Source: Rhabdobacter roseus
GTDB lineage: Bacteria; Bacteroidota; Bacteroidia; Cytophagales; Spirosomataceae
Assembly: GCF_014202275.1 (NCBI RefSeq)
Contig: NZ_JACHGF010000001.1
Location: 310,001-374,000 of the forward strand
DNA length: 64,000 nt
Direction of reading: 5' to 3'
Part shown: positions 26,488 through 35,813 of the stretch, piece by piece
How the letters are laid out: the number at the start of each line of letters is the position of its first letter
Numbering within the stretch: position 1 is the stretch's first letter
Position numbers and translations under genes: made by a program
Notes under the pieces: generated by a model
What the model was told of the DNA's origin: nothing
The model's input: only the letters and a program-made list of their open reading frames with translations
Database searches by the model: none

Positions 26488-29376
26488 ATGCGCCCACTGG
26501 TACGCTATATATTCTTTGTTTTTTTACTACTTCTGATTGGCCAACGGGCAGCGGCTACGCACGTGCGGGCGGGGGAGATCACCGCCAAGCGAATCTCCAC
26601 CACCTCCCTGACCTACGAAATCACCTTCACGGGGTACTTTGATATTCAGAATGGCCCCGCCGCTTCCGAAGCGCAGGTAGATGTACAATTTTTCGTGGGA
26701 GATACGGGCCCGATCCGGGTGGAACGAAAAATTCCGTATCCTAATATTGGCAACAACACCACGCGCAACGAGTATACCTTTGTTTATACGTTTTCGGCAC
26801 CGGGTCGCTTCCGGATCTCCGTGCGGCTTGACAACCGGAACAACAGCGTGCTCAACATTGGCCCGCCGCCTACGCAGGAGCTAAACTTCTACGTACAAAG
26901 TACCCTGGTGATCAACGAGAGCCTGGGCCAGAACCGCACGCCGGTGCTGCTCAATGCGCCCATCGACCTGGCAGCGGTAGGGCAGCGCTACATCCATAAC
27001 CCCAACGCTTTTGATGCCGATGGCGACAGCCTGTCTTATAGGCCGGTGGTACCGCAGCAGGGTACTACGCGGGGCAATGGCCAGAATCTTCAGTACGTAG
27101 ACCCTAACCAAGTGCAGCCGGTAGGGCCGCGTGAGGATGGCGGTACGCCCGCCACTTTCTCCATCAACCCCATCACGGGCGATTTGATCTGGGATGCTCC
27201 TTCCATTCCGGGCTATTACAACGTAGCCTTTGTGGTGGAAGAATGGCGGAATGGCGTGAAGATCGGGGAGATTGTGCGGGATATGCAGATCATCGTGGTG
27301 GAGTCGAATAACGACCGACCGGACCTTGACCCGCTGCCGGATCTATGTGTGGAAGCGGGTAGCTTGATTCAGCAAACCATCCGAGCTACCGACCGAAACG
27401 GCAACCCTTTGACCTTGACGACTAACGGTGGGGTGTACCAGGCGAGCTTGGTGCCAGCCGCCTTGGCTACTTTTGCGTTGAATCCAGCTAGCGCTGGGGT
27501 AGCTACGGGACTCTTCCGTTGGCAAACGGGTTGTAATCATATCCGGCTCGAACCTTACGAAGTACTCTTTAAAGTAGAAGATAATCCGGGACCAGGTACC
27601 CCTAACCCTTCGCTCTTCCGAAAGCTCGTTGACATCAAAACGCTTCGTATTCGGGTTTATGGCCCCAAACCACAGAATGTCCGGACGGAGCCAGCGGCCG
27701 ATGCATCGGGGCGGGCCTTCCGGGTGAGCTGGAGTTCCTACCAGTGCCAGATTCCTGGTGCACAGATTGTGATCTATCGCAGAGAAGGCTGTACGGACTT
27801 TGTAGCGGATCCCTGCCAGACGGGCATGCCCGCGGGCCTGGGCTACCAGGAGGTAGGGCGCGTGGGCGTGGGAGAGACGTCTTACATCGATACCAACAAC
27901 GGGCAAGGACTACGAAGAGGGGTGAGGTATAGCTACCGTTTGGTGGTGGAGTTCCCGCGTCCGGGAGCCAGCCCCACCGAGCTCAACCGCTTGAACGGGG
28001 GCGGAAGGAGCCTGGTGTCGGATGAATTCTGCGCAGACCTACCCCTGTTGATGCCGGTTATTACCAACGTCACCGTCGACTCCACCAGCGCGACGCAGGG
28101 TGTCATTACGGTAAAATGGACGCGCCCCATCGGCGTGGTACCTACCCCCAGCGACGGGCCCTACCAGTACCGACTATTCCGGGCTACTGGCTTGAACGGT
28201 ACGGATTTTACCCTCGTTACCACCATTACGACCAATCTGACCCCTGGCGCGCCCGATACGCTCTTTGTGGATCGTGGGCTTAATACCGTTCAGAATGCCT
28301 ACCGCTACCGGCTCGACTACTACTACACCAACAACAACGCGCTCGTTAAGTTTGATGAGACGGAGCCCGCCAGCAGCGTAAGGCTGGAGCAGGGAGCGGC
28401 CGAGTCGCGCCAGATCCGGCTTGACTGGACGGCCATCGTACCCTGGAGCAACAACAACCAGCGGCACCGCGTATACCGCGAAGACCGCGCGCGCCCAGGT
28501 ACCTTCAATCAGATCGCGGAGGTGGCGGTGCTGGGTCCGGAGACTTTCACCTACCTGGACGACGGAACCGACCGCTTTGCGGCCGATGGCGTTGCTACCA
28601 TTACGCTCTCCGCTGACTCGACCTACTGCTACAAAGTAGAAACCGTAGGTACCTACGACAACGACCGCATTCGGCCCGCGCTGCTGTATAACTTCTCGCA
28701 GATCATCTGCGTGACCCCGCTGGATACCATCCGGCCCTGCCCGCCGGTACTTTCCATCGACACGCTCAATTGCAGCGAGCTACAGCCTGACGCTTTCTGT
28801 GACCAAAGTACCTTTACCAACAACCTGTCGTGGGAATATCCGGCGCAAAATGCCCAGGGGGACGATTGTGACCCCAATGTGGTATCCTATAATATATACT
28901 ACGCCCGCTATGACGACGAAGAGGGTGCGCTGCTGACGTCCATCCTGCCACCACCCACGCCGCCCGCTACTACCTACGCTCATACGGGGCTCAGCTCCTT
29001 TGCGGGCTGCTACTACGTGACGGCCGTAAACCGCTACGGCAACGAGAGCGACCCCAGCAACCTGGTCTGTAAGGACAACTGTCCGCAGTTCACGCTACCT
29101 AACGTCTTTACGCCCAACGGCGACGGCAAGAACGACGTATTCCGGCCGTTCCGCTGCCCCAGCTTCGTGGAGTCGATCGTGTTTAGGGTATACAATCGCT
29201 GGGGTACCAAGGTATTTGAAACGACGGACGTGAGTATCAACTGGGACGGCAAGAATTCTGCCGGACAAGACCTGGCCGCCGGGCAGTACTTCTACGAAGC
29301 CGTGGTGCAGTTTGAATCCGTACGGCGGAACGCGCAGCCGCTGGCGGTCAAAGGCTGGATACAACTCCTACGCTAA
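26488..29376 (+). CDS. Large T9SS-type surface protein with CHU_C C-terminal domain
   Basis: 962-aa secreted protein. A signal peptide (YIFFVFLLLLIGQRAAA) leads a beta-rich body with cadherin/PKD- and fibronectin-like modules: ATHVRAGEITAKRIS at the start, NPNAFDADGDSLSYRP near 200, several SVRLEQGAAESRQIRLDW-type Fn3 strands later. The C-terminal ~85 residues (NVFTPNGDGKNDVFRPF, then VYNRWGTKVFE, W.GK and G.YFYEAVV) match the gliding-motility-associated CHU_C sorting domain. It should be exported by the type IX secretion system to the cell surface. The ATG at 26488 opens the signal peptide. Stop overlaps the next start by one base. Confidence 0.88.
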   Translation: MRPLVRYIFFVFLLLLIGQRAAATHVRAGEITAKRISTTSLTYEITFTGYFDIQNGPAASEAQVDVQFFVGDTGPIRVERKIPYPNIGNNTTRNEYTFVYTFSAPGRFRISVRLDNRNNSVLNIGPPPTQELNFYVQSTLVINESLGQNRTPVLLNAPIDLAAVGQRYIHNPNAFDADGDSLSYRPVVPQQGTTRGNGQNLQYVDPNQVQPVGPREDGGTPATFSINPITGDLIWDAPSIPGYYNVAFVVEEWRNGVKIGEIVRDMQIIVVESNNDRPDLDPLPDLCVEAGSLIQQTIRATDRNGNPLTLTTNGGVYQASLVPAALATFALNPASAGVATGLFRWQTGCNHIRLEPYEVLFKVEDNPGPGTPNPSLFRKLVDIKTLRIRVYGPKPQNVRTEPAADASGRAFRVSWSSYQCQIPGAQIVIYRREGCTDFVADPCQTGMPAGLGYQEVGRVGVGETSYIDTNNGQGLRRGVRYSYRLVVEFPRPGASPTELNRLNGGGRSLVSDEFCADLPLLMPVITNVTVDSTSATQGVITVKWTRPIGVVPTPSDGPYQYRLFRATGLNGTDFTLVTTITTNLTPGAPDTLFVDRGLNTVQNAYRYRLDYYYTNNNALVKFDETEPASSVRLEQGAAESRQIRLDWTAIVPWSNNNQRHRVYREDRARPGTFNQIAEVAVLGPETFTYLDDGTDRFAADGVATITLSADSTYCYKVETVGTYDNDRIRPALLYNFSQIICVTPLDTIRPCPPVLSIDTLNCSELQPDAFCDQSTFTNNLSWEYPAQNAQGDDCDPNVVSYNIYYARYDDEEGALLTSILPPPTPPATTYAHTGLSSFAGCYYVTAVNRYGNESDPSNLVCKDNCPQFTLPNVFTPNGDGKNDVFRPFRCPSFVESIVFRVYNRWGTKVFETTDVSINWDGKNSAGQDLAAGQYFYEAVVQFESVRRNAQPLAVKGWIQLLR

Positions 29377-29765
29377 TGAAGGTGGTGCTCTTTGATGGCG
29401 TGTGTAATCTCTGCAACGGAGCGGTCAATTTTCTGATTGAGCACGACAAGGAGCAGCAGTTGCAATTTGCTTCCCTGCAGTCGGACTTTGGGCAGGAGGT
29501 ACTTCGGCGTCATGGCCTAAGTACCCAGGCTTACGAGAGTTTTCTTTTTCTGGAAGGCAACCGGCTATTTCAACGATCGGAGGCGGCGCTGGCCGTGCTC
29601 AGGTACCTGGGCTGGCCCTGGAAGGTACTTTTGGTTTTCAGGATCGTTCCTCGCTTCGTGCGGGATGCGCTCTACACCTGGGTAGCCCGCCACCGCTACG
29701 CCTGGTTTGGCAAAAGGGAGGCGTGTAGGCTACCTACTCCTTCGCTGCGGGCGCGCTTCTTGTGA
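29376..29765 (+). CDS. DCC-family thiol-disulfide oxidoreductase-like protein
   Basis: 129-aa protein of the DCC (DUF393) family, named for its N-terminal FDGVCNLCNGAVNFL motif with a CxxC pair. Further conserved blocks are FASLQS, AALAVLRYLG and WVARHRYAWFGK. The family is thioredoxin-like and presumed to be redox active; substrates are unknown. Its ATG shares one base with the stop of the surface protein gene (TAATG), so the two are translationally coupled. A link to disulfides in that Cys-containing surface protein is speculation. Confidence 0.85.
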   Translation: MKVVLFDGVCNLCNGAVNFLIEHDKEQQLQFASLQSDFGQEVLRRHGLSTQAYESFLFLEGNRLFQRSEAALAVLRYLGWPWKVLLVFRIVPRFVRDALYTWVARHRYAWFGKREACRLPTPSLRARFL

Positions 29766-29802
29766 CTAAATTTTTCGACTTTCGAACCTAATCGCTTACT
29801 TT

Positions 29803-29840
29803 GTAGCCCGGCTCAGGTACCTGCTGAGCGGGCTACTTTT
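29803..29840 (+). terminator. Bulged hairpin before fabD
   Basis: GTAGCCC plus GCTCAG (29803-29816, one bulged G) pairs with CTGAGC plus GGGCTAC (29824-29836), followed by TTTTATT. It sits between the DCC gene and fabD and could end transcription from the surface-protein unit. Confidence 0.5.
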
Positions 29841-29872
29841 ATTATTAACCAAGCGATTCAACCATTTTTCTC

Positions 29873-30751
29873 ATGAAAAAAGCGTACATATTTCCGGGCC
29901 AGGGTTCGCAGTTTACGGGCATGGGGGCCGAGCTATACCAATCTTCCGCCGAAGCCAGAGCGTTATTTGAGCGGGGCAATCAGATACTGGGCTTCGACAT
30001 TACTAAAATCATGTTTGAAGGTACCGAAGAGGAGCTCAAGCAAACCAACGTCACCCAGCCCGCCATCTTTCTGCATTCGGTGGTGCTGGCCTCTACTACG
30101 CCGGGCTTTGAGCCCGACATGGTGGCGGGGCACTCCCTGGGCGAGTTTTCGGCCCTGGTGGCGGCGGGTGCGCTGTCGTTTGAGGACGGGCTCCGGCTGG
30201 TAGCCCAGCGCGCCGACGCCATGCAGAAGGCCTGCGAAGCCTACCCCTCCACGATGGCCGCCATCCTGGGCCTGGGCGACGAGCCTATTGAAGAAGTGTG
30301 CGCTGCCATTGAAGGCGAGGTAGTGGTACTTGCCAACTACAACTGCCCCGGCCAGGTTGTTATTTCGGGGTCCATTGAAGGCGTGAAGGAGGCTTGTGAA
30401 CGCCTGAAGGCCATTGGGGCCAAGCGGGCGCTGTTGCTACAGGTAGGAGGAGCCTTTCACTCACCCTTTATGGAGCCCGCCCGGGAGGTACTGGCCCAAG
30501 CCATCGAAAGTACCCCCTTTAGCGCCCCACGTTGCCCCATCTACCAGAACGTGAACGCCCGCGCTTCTACGGATGTAAGTACCATTAAAGCCAACCTGAT
30601 CGCCCAGCTTACGGCTCCGGTACTCTGGACGCAGTCGGTGCAGCACATGGTGGCCGACGGCGCCACGCTCTTCATCGAATGCGGCCCCGGCAAGGTACTT
30701 CAGGGGCTGGTGAAAAAAATAGCCGGGGAGGTTGAAACAAAGAATGTGTAA
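29873..30751 (+). CDS. fabD: Malonyl-CoA:ACP transacylase
   Basis: 292-aa enzyme loading malonyl groups onto acyl carrier protein. Motifs: IFPGQGSQFTGMG at the N-terminus, the nucleophile elbow GHSLGEFSALVAAGA, QRADAMQ, VVISGS, and GGAFHSPFM with the catalytic His. C-terminal ECGPGKVLQGLVKKI is typical. It is monocistronic, while its pathway partners fabF and acpP lie about 14 kb away in this window. Confidence 0.95.
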   Translation: MKKAYIFPGQGSQFTGMGAELYQSSAEARALFERGNQILGFDITKIMFEGTEEELKQTNVTQPAIFLHSVVLASTTPGFEPDMVAGHSLGEFSALVAAGALSFEDGLRLVAQRADAMQKACEAYPSTMAAILGLGDEPIEEVCAAIEGEVVVLANYNCPGQVVISGSIEGVKEACERLKAIGAKRALLLQVGGAFHSPFMEPAREVLAQAIESTPFSAPRCPIYQNVNARASTDVSTIKANLIAQLTAPVLWTQSVQHMVADGATLFIECGPGKVLQGLVKKIAGEVETKNV

Positions 30752-30767
30752 TTTTTTTGCAGAATTG

Positions 30768-30799
30768 CTTGACAGGTATCCGCTGAGCGCTTAGTTTTG
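30768..30799 (+). promoter_or_regulatory. tRNA-Gln promoter (-33/-7)
   Basis: CTTG (30768-30771), then 20 nt, then TAGTTTTG (30792-30799), a good match to TTTG-N19/20-TAnnTTTG. The tRNA begins 18 nt downstream of the -7 box. Confidence 0.7.
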
Positions 30800-30816
30800 C
30801 ACCACAATTTCGGATT

Positions 30817-30887
30817 TGGCCGATGGTGTAATGGTAACACAGGACATTTTGGTTGTCTTATTCAGGGTTCGAGTCCTTGTCGGCCAA
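30817..30887 (+). tRNA. tRNA-Gln (anticodon TTG)
   Basis: 71 nt fold into a complete cloverleaf. The acceptor stem TGGCCGA pairs with TCGGCCA; the D-arm is GTGTAATGGTAACAC; the anticodon stem GGACA/TGTCT holds loop TTTTGGT with anticodon TTG; and the T-arm CAGGG-TTCGAGT-CCTTG has one G-T pair. The discriminator base is A, and CCA is not encoded. The anticodon TTG reads CAA and, by wobble, CAG glutamine codons. It has its own promoter and terminator. Confidence 0.95.
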
Positions 30888-30888
30888 C

Positions 30889-30921
30889 AAAAAAGCTCAC
30901 TCAATCGGTGAGCTTTTTTTT
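30889..30921 (+). terminator. Rho-independent terminator of tRNA-Gln
   Basis: AAAAAAGCTCAC pairs with GTGAGCTTTTTT around a 7-nt loop TCAATCG and runs into eight Ts. A textbook intrinsic terminator directly after the tRNA. Confidence 0.9.
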
Positions 30922-31151
30922 ATACCTGTATTTTCATTATTGGGTATAATGTAAATCAATAGTAGCACTTTTTAGCATTAACTGTTCCAAACGAGTACCG
31001 CTAGAGATACTATTTCTATATTTTTTACACTTAAATTAATATTATATTGTATCCAGGTAAATAACTTCTGTTTATTTATTCTATTTTTATGGATTAAAAT
31101 TACCCCTCTCTTATTCACTATTACTATACACTACTAAAATCACCAATTGAA

Positions 31152-31760
31152 ATGGCAACACTAGTTAAAGTTAAAAAGCGCGATCGCGAACGCACGAAAG
31201 GCAAAATCCTCAAAGCAGTCGGAGAAGTTATTGAACAGTATGGCACCGAAAAAGTAGGCGTGAATTTAATTGCCCGTACGGCTGGCGTAAACAAGGTACT
31301 TATATATAGGTACTTTGGCGGGGTAGATGGCCTCATGGAACAGTACGTAAAAACGGGCCAGTATACCTTCACCACTAGTGTTGACTTTATCGAGAGTATT
31401 CCACCCACCGCCCCGGAAGAGCGGGGGCAGACCATGGCCCGGATTTTACTGATTGCCATGAACGATCTTCGGGAGCGCAAAGCCACGCGGGATTTACTTC
31501 GCTGGGAAATCGGGGCCGGCCGTCCTGTACTTTCAGAAACCCGCAACGAGGTAGGAGCCCGGATTTTAGAAAAGATCGGCGATCTGCCCAACTGCCCGGA
31601 TACGAGCGGCCTCATCGCTTTCATTTCGGCAGGTATATACTACTTAACCATCTCGGCCGACTACCGCGATAAGATGATCGACGTAGACCTGCAATCGGAA
31701 GAGGGCTGGAAACGTATAGAAAACATAGTAGTTAGCATTATTGCCAATTCAGAGAAGTAA
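31152..31760 (+). CDS. TetR/AcrR-family transcriptional regulator
   Basis: 202-aa repressor-type protein. The N-terminal HTH (residues ~8-58) reads ERTKGKILKAVGEVIEQYGTEKVGVNLIARTAGVNKVLIYRYFG with the family-typical IYRYF. The C-terminal ligand-binding domain (~65-200) is helical and unassigned. No obvious efflux pump is adjacent; the next gene is a flippase separated by a terminator and its own promoter, so its targets are unclear. Upstream DNA (30922-31151) is AT-rich. Confidence 0.88.
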   Translation: MATLVKVKKRDRERTKGKILKAVGEVIEQYGTEKVGVNLIARTAGVNKVLIYRYFGGVDGLMEQYVKTGQYTFTTSVDFIESIPPTAPEERGQTMARILLIAMNDLRERKATRDLLRWEIGAGRPVLSETRNEVGARILEKIGDLPNCPDTSGLIAFISAGIYYLTISADYRDKMIDVDLQSEEGWKRIENIVVSIIANSEK

Positions 31761-31789
31761 TAGGTAGCAATGAAAGTACCTTCTTAAAG

Positions 31790-31818
31790 TCCTTCCCGCT
31801 CTGTTGGGGAGGATTTTT
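31790..31818 (+). terminator. Terminator after the TetR-family gene
   Basis: TCCTTCCC (31790-31797) pairs with GGGGAGGA (31806-31813, one wobble pair) and is followed by TTTTT. It lies 30 bp past the TetR stop. Confidence 0.7.
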
Positions 31819-31840
31819 CGTTTAAAGAGCCAGTTAGCCT

Positions 31841-31869
31841 TTTGGGATCGATCAGCGCGCGTATATTTG
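31841..31869 (+). promoter_or_regulatory. Promoter of the flippase gene
   Basis: TTTG (31841-31844), 17 nt, then TATATTTG (31862-31869), close to the Bacteroidota consensus and 34 bp upstream of the ATG at 31904. Confidence 0.65.
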
Positions 31870-31903
31870 TACCCTTTCAGCCGAAAGCGTAAAACGATCG
31901 TTA

Positions 31904-33427
31904 ATGAGTGTACTAAAAAAACTGGCGGGAGAAACGGCCAGCTATGGCGTAAGTACCATGTTAGGCAGGCTCCTCAACTACCTGCTGGTAATGCTCCACA
32001 CCCGGCTTTTTTTTCCCGAGCAGCTCAGCGTACAAGTTCAGTTATATGCCTACGCCGGGCTTACGCTGGTCATTTATACCTTCGGCATGGAAACCGCCTA
32101 CTTTCGGTTTGCGCGGAAGGAAGCCGACCAACGCCAGTACTACAACCTGATTCTGAGTGCGGTTATTTCCGTGAGCGTGTTCTTCTCGGGGCTGATGTAC
32201 CTCTTTGCCGAGGACGTGGCGCGGCTCATCGAGTACCCCGAAGAAGTAACCCTGGTGCGTTGGATGGCCCTCATCATGGCCATCGACGGCATCGTTTCCA
32301 TTCCGTTTGCGCGTCTTCGGCTGGAAAAAAAGGTTAAGAAATTTGTGGCGGCCCGCGTGGCGAATATCTTGGCCAATATCGGTTTCAACTTCTTTTTCTT
32401 GCTCCTCTGCCGGGATATTTACGAAGGGAGGTACCTGTTGTTTCTGAAGCCCGCCGTAGATCTTTTTTATGACCCGGCGATGGCACCCGGCTACATCATC
32501 CTGGCCAATCTGATGGCCAACCTACTCTTTTTCGTACTGCTCTGCCGGGAGTTCCTGGATTTCCGTTTTGTGTTTAACCGGGCACTTTTTCGACCGGTTT
32601 GGGTGTATGCCTTCCCCATCTTGATCATGAACTTGGCGGCGGTGACCAACTACGTGTTCGACCGCTCGTTTTTGCAGTACCTGCTCCCGGAAAATTTTTA
32701 TCCCGGCCGCACTACCCGCGACGCCATCGGGATCTACGGGCAGTGTTTCAAGCTGTCTATTTTCATGAATCTGGCCATTCAGGCCTTCAAGTACGCCGCC
32801 GAGCCGTTCTTCTTCTCCAAGGCTGAAGATAAAAACGCTCCCTCGGTCTTTGCCGAGGTCATGAAGTGGTTTGTGCTGGTGTGTATCCTGATGTGGGTAG
32901 GGATCTGCCTCAACCTGGACCTGCTGGCGGAGCTCTTTCTGCGCAAGAAAATCTACCACGAGGGCCTGCCCATTGTACCCTGGCTACTGTTAGGCTTCCT
33001 TTTTCTGGGAGTTTACTACAACCTCGCCGCCTGGTTTAAGATTACCGACAAAACCCAGTATGGTACCTACCTTACCATCACGGGGGCTGCCATCACCATG
33101 GGGCTCAACTTCCTGCTCGTACCCCGCATAGGGTACCTGGGCTGTGCGCTGGCGTTTGCTACGTCGGCCTTGGTGATGATGGGCCTTTGCTACTACTACG
33201 GACAAAAGTACTACCCGGTACCTTATCCGGTAAAATCCTCGGCGGGGTACCTGCTGGCGGGAGCGGCGCTTATCTACGGCTCGTCCCGGATAGAAATCGC
33301 GAACCTATGGCTGGCGGTACCTTTTCACGTCTTTCTGTTTGGGCTATTTGCCCTGGCGGTGCTGCTGGCCGAACGAAAGGCGCTGCCACCGCGCTTCCGG
33401 ACGCTGTTTGGCTTGTTCAAAGTCTGA
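31904..33427 (+). CDS. Wzx-like polysaccharide flippase (MOP superfamily)
   Basis: 507-aa integral membrane protein with about 12-14 hydrophobic segments. The N-terminus (KKLAGETASYGVSTMLGRLLNYLLVMLHTRLF) and the repeated polar-hydrophobic pattern match oligosaccharide flippases that move lipid-linked sugar units across the inner membrane. It is not inside a glycosyltransferase cluster here, though gmd lies 5 kb downstream. An O-antigen or lipid II flippase role cannot be distinguished from sequence alone. Confidence 0.83.
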   Translation: MSVLKKLAGETASYGVSTMLGRLLNYLLVMLHTRLFFPEQLSVQVQLYAYAGLTLVIYTFGMETAYFRFARKEADQRQYYNLILSAVISVSVFFSGLMYLFAEDVARLIEYPEEVTLVRWMALIMAIDGIVSIPFARLRLEKKVKKFVAARVANILANIGFNFFFLLLCRDIYEGRYLLFLKPAVDLFYDPAMAPGYIILANLMANLLFFVLLCREFLDFRFVFNRALFRPVWVYAFPILIMNLAAVTNYVFDRSFLQYLLPENFYPGRTTRDAIGIYGQCFKLSIFMNLAIQAFKYAAEPFFFSKAEDKNAPSVFAEVMKWFVLVCILMWVGICLNLDLLAELFLRKKIYHEGLPIVPWLLLGFLFLGVYYNLAAWFKITDKTQYGTYLTITGAAITMGLNFLLVPRIGYLGCALAFATSALVMMGLCYYYGQKYYPVPYPVKSSAGYLLAGAALIYGSSRIEIANLWLAVPFHVFLFGLFALAVLLAERKALPPRFRTLFGLFKV

Positions 33428-33442
33428 AAGTACCTTCAGTGG

Positions 33443-34189
33443 TTACTGGGCGGCGTCGCGCAGGAGTTTATTGGCAAAAATGAATTCGTTCATTTCGGGT
33501 ACTTCTGAGTGAGCGATCGAGGTATTATCGCCCTCCCACAGCTTGAGTCCCTGGTGCAGAAAAAGCACGTTCTGGCCAATTTCCATCACCGAGTTCATGT
33601 CATGCGTGATAATCAGGGTCGTAATCTCGTATTCGTCGGTAATCTCCTTGATGAGCTCGTCGATTTTGACGGCCGTCAGCGGGTCCAGGCCGGAGTTGGG
33701 CTCGTCGCAGAAGAGGTACTTGGGGTTCATGACAATAGCCCGGGCTATGCCCACGCGCTTTTTCATGCCACCGCTGATCTCCGAAGGCATGCGGTCGTTG
33801 GTACCTGCCAGTCCGACGCGTTCCAGGCAAAACTCCGCCCGCTCGTGCTTTTCGGCTTCCGACATATTGGTGAGCATATCCAGCGGAAAGCGTACGTTCT
33901 GAAGTACTGTTTGGGAATCAAACAGGGCGCCACCCTGAAACAAAACGCCCATTTCGCGCCGGATGGCCTGCTTCATTTCGGCGTCGCTGTGGTAGAAGTC
34001 GCGCCCGTCGTAGAGTACCCGGCCTGCATCGGGCTTAATGAGCCCGATGATGCACTTGAGCAGGACGCTCTTGCCAGTACCACTACCCCCGATCACGATG
34101 TTGATCTCACCCTGCTTGAAAGTACCACTGATGCCTTTCAGTACCTCTTTACCGTTGAATGCCTTGGCGATGTCCTTTATCTCTATCAT
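33443..34189 (-). CDS. mlaF: MlaF-like ABC transporter ATPase
   Basis: 248-aa ABC ATPase. Walker A is GGSGTGKSVLLKCI, the signature ISGGMKKRVGIARA, Walker B KYLFCDEPNSGLDP, and the switch region IITHDMNSVMEIG. The SGGM(K/Q)KR signature is characteristic of MlaF-type phospholipid transporters. It follows the MlaE-type permease gene by 43 bp. An MCE substrate-binding gene (mlaD) is not in this window. Confidence 0.9.
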   Translation of the reverse strand: MIEIKDIAKAFNGKEVLKGISGTFKQGEINIVIGGSGTGKSVLLKCIIGLIKPDAGRVLYDGRDFYHSDAEMKQAIRREMGVLFQGGALFDSQTVLQNVRFPLDMLTNMSEAEKHERAEFCLERVGLAGTNDRMPSEISGGMKKRVGIARAIVMNPKYLFCDEPNSGLDPLTAVKIDELIKEITDEYEITTLIITHDMNSVMEIGQNVLFLHQGLKLWEGDNTSIAHSEVPEMNEFIFANKLLRDAAQ

Positions 34190-34232
34190 CTTATGTTAGC
34201 GCTATTCATTCGAGGGAAACGTATTTTTTTTA

Positions 34233-34961
34233 CTACAAAAATAGCTGAGCAAGTGCATAATCAGCCACCAGAATGGCAATACAGCTATTGGTAACAGCCT
34301 GGGTACTGGACTGTCCTACTTCCAGCGCTCCTCCTTTGGTAAAGTACCCCTGATAGGACGAAATGGTCGCGATCAGGAAGCCAAATACGAAGGGCTTCAG
34401 ACACATAAAAAAGATATTGTAGGGCACAAAGGAATCACGGATGCCGTAGATGTAGTCGCGGGGGCTGATGACGCCCGTCAGCGTGCCAGCCAGGTACCCG
34501 CCGAGTATGCCCAAAAAGGCCGACAGGATCACCAGCAGCGGGAAGGTGAACATGGCGGCCAGTACCTTGGGTAGCACCAGGTACGACGAAGAGTTGATCC
34601 CCATGACTTCCAGAGCGTCTACCTGCTCCGAAATGCGCATCGTACCCAGCTCTCCGGCGATGTTGGAGCCTACTTTTCCCGCCAGTACAATGCAGGTAAT
34701 GGTAGGTGCTAGTTCCAGGATTGTCATGTCCCGCACAATAAGCGCAACCGTCGAAACCGGGATCAGTGGGCTTACCAGGTTGTAGGCCGTCTGGATGCAG
34801 GATACAGCCCCAATAAACGTAGACACGATGGCTACAATGAAGATGGAGTTGACGCCGATTCCGACGCATTCCTCCATAAACCGCTTCCAGTAGACCCGAA
34901 GTTTTTCGCGCCTTCTAAATAAAGTACCTAAAAAAATAAAGTATTTTCCAATAACAGACAT
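34233..34961 (-). CDS. mlaE: MlaE-like ABC transporter permease
   Basis: 242-aa permease of the MlaE family with five to six transmembrane segments. It has VSTFIGAVSCIQTAYNL, LAPTITCIVLAGKVGSNIAGELGTMRISEQVDALEVMGI and YLVLPKVLAAMFTFPLLV. With MlaF it should move phospholipids between the inner membrane and an MCE protein to maintain outer-membrane asymmetry. It is transcribed divergently from the SDR gene. Confidence 0.9.
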   Translation of the reverse strand: MSVIGKYFIFLGTLFRRREKLRVYWKRFMEECVGIGVNSIFIVAIVSTFIGAVSCIQTAYNLVSPLIPVSTVALIVRDMTILELAPTITCIVLAGKVGSNIAGELGTMRISEQVDALEVMGINSSSYLVLPKVLAAMFTFPLLVILSAFLGILGGYLAGTLTGVISPRDYIYGIRDSFVPYNIFFMCLKPFVFGFLIATISSYQGYFTKGGALEVGQSSTQAVTNSCIAILVADYALAQLFL

Positions 34962-35023
34962 AGTATCTCAGCGGGTGTTCGATATTTGGGGAAAATTAGG
35001 AAAAAATAAATCCAAACCGAAAA

Positions 35024-35734
35024 ATGAATTCCTTAGCCGTAGTTACCGGAGGTACCAAGGGCATCGGGCGCGCACTCGTAACGAAATTGCTGGACGGTGG
35101 TTTTGACGTGGCCACCTGCGCCCGCCACGAAAAAGAACTCCGGGCCTTGCAGGAAGAAATGGCAGCCAGGTACCCGCAGCAGACGCTCCACGCCCTTCCG
35201 GCTGACCTATCAACGCGGAGCGAGGTGGATAAATTCGTGGCTTATATACTTTCGTTGGATCAAGCCGTAAAAGTGCTTATAAACAACACCGGGGTGTTCC
35301 TGCCGGGGCAGATTCACAACGAAGCGGAAGGTACCTTGGAGAAGACCATTGAGACGAACGTATACAGTGCTTACCACCTCACCCGGGGCCTGCTGGACGG
35401 TATGATTAAACGGCGGGAAGGGCATATTTTCAACATCTGCTCCACGGCCAGCCTGGTGGCTTATCCCAACGGCGGCTCCTACTGCATTTCTAAGTTTGCC
35501 CTCTACGGGATGACCAAGGTACTTCGGGAAGAAATGAAGCCCCACGGGGTGAAGGTGACGGCCGTGCTGCCCGGCGCTACCTACACCGCCAGCTGGGAAG
35601 GCTCCGACCTGCCCGAGGAACGTTTTATGCAGCCCAATGACGTAGCGACGCTGATTTGGTCGGCCCTTCAGCTTTCGCCGTCGGCCGTCATGGAGGAGAT
35701 TTTACTGCGCCCTCAGCTGGGAGATATAGATTGA
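35024..35734 (+). CDS. Short-chain dehydrogenase/reductase
   Basis: 236-aa classical SDR. NAD(P) motif VTGGTKGIGRALVTKLL, NNTGVF (usual NNAG replaced by NNTG), catalytic Ser in NICSTASL, and the YCISKFAL active-site Tyr-Lys pair. The short C-terminal region gives no substrate clue. It stands alone between mlaE (divergent) and a ROK gene. A sugar, steroid-like or fatty acyl substrate cannot be assigned. Confidence 0.88.
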   Translation: MNSLAVVTGGTKGIGRALVTKLLDGGFDVATCARHEKELRALQEEMAARYPQQTLHALPADLSTRSEVDKFVAYILSLDQAVKVLINNTGVFLPGQIHNEAEGTLEKTIETNVYSAYHLTRGLLDGMIKRREGHIFNICSTASLVAYPNGGSYCISKFALYGMTKVLREEMKPHGVKVTAVLPGATYTASWEGSDLPEERFMQPNDVATLIWSALQLSPSAVMEEILLRPQLGDID

Positions 35735-35813
35735 ATGGTGAAGAATGCAGTAGAAATACCTAACTTGCCGTTTTGAAATGATTAGATAGCTACATTACTA
35801 TTATTAGAATTAA

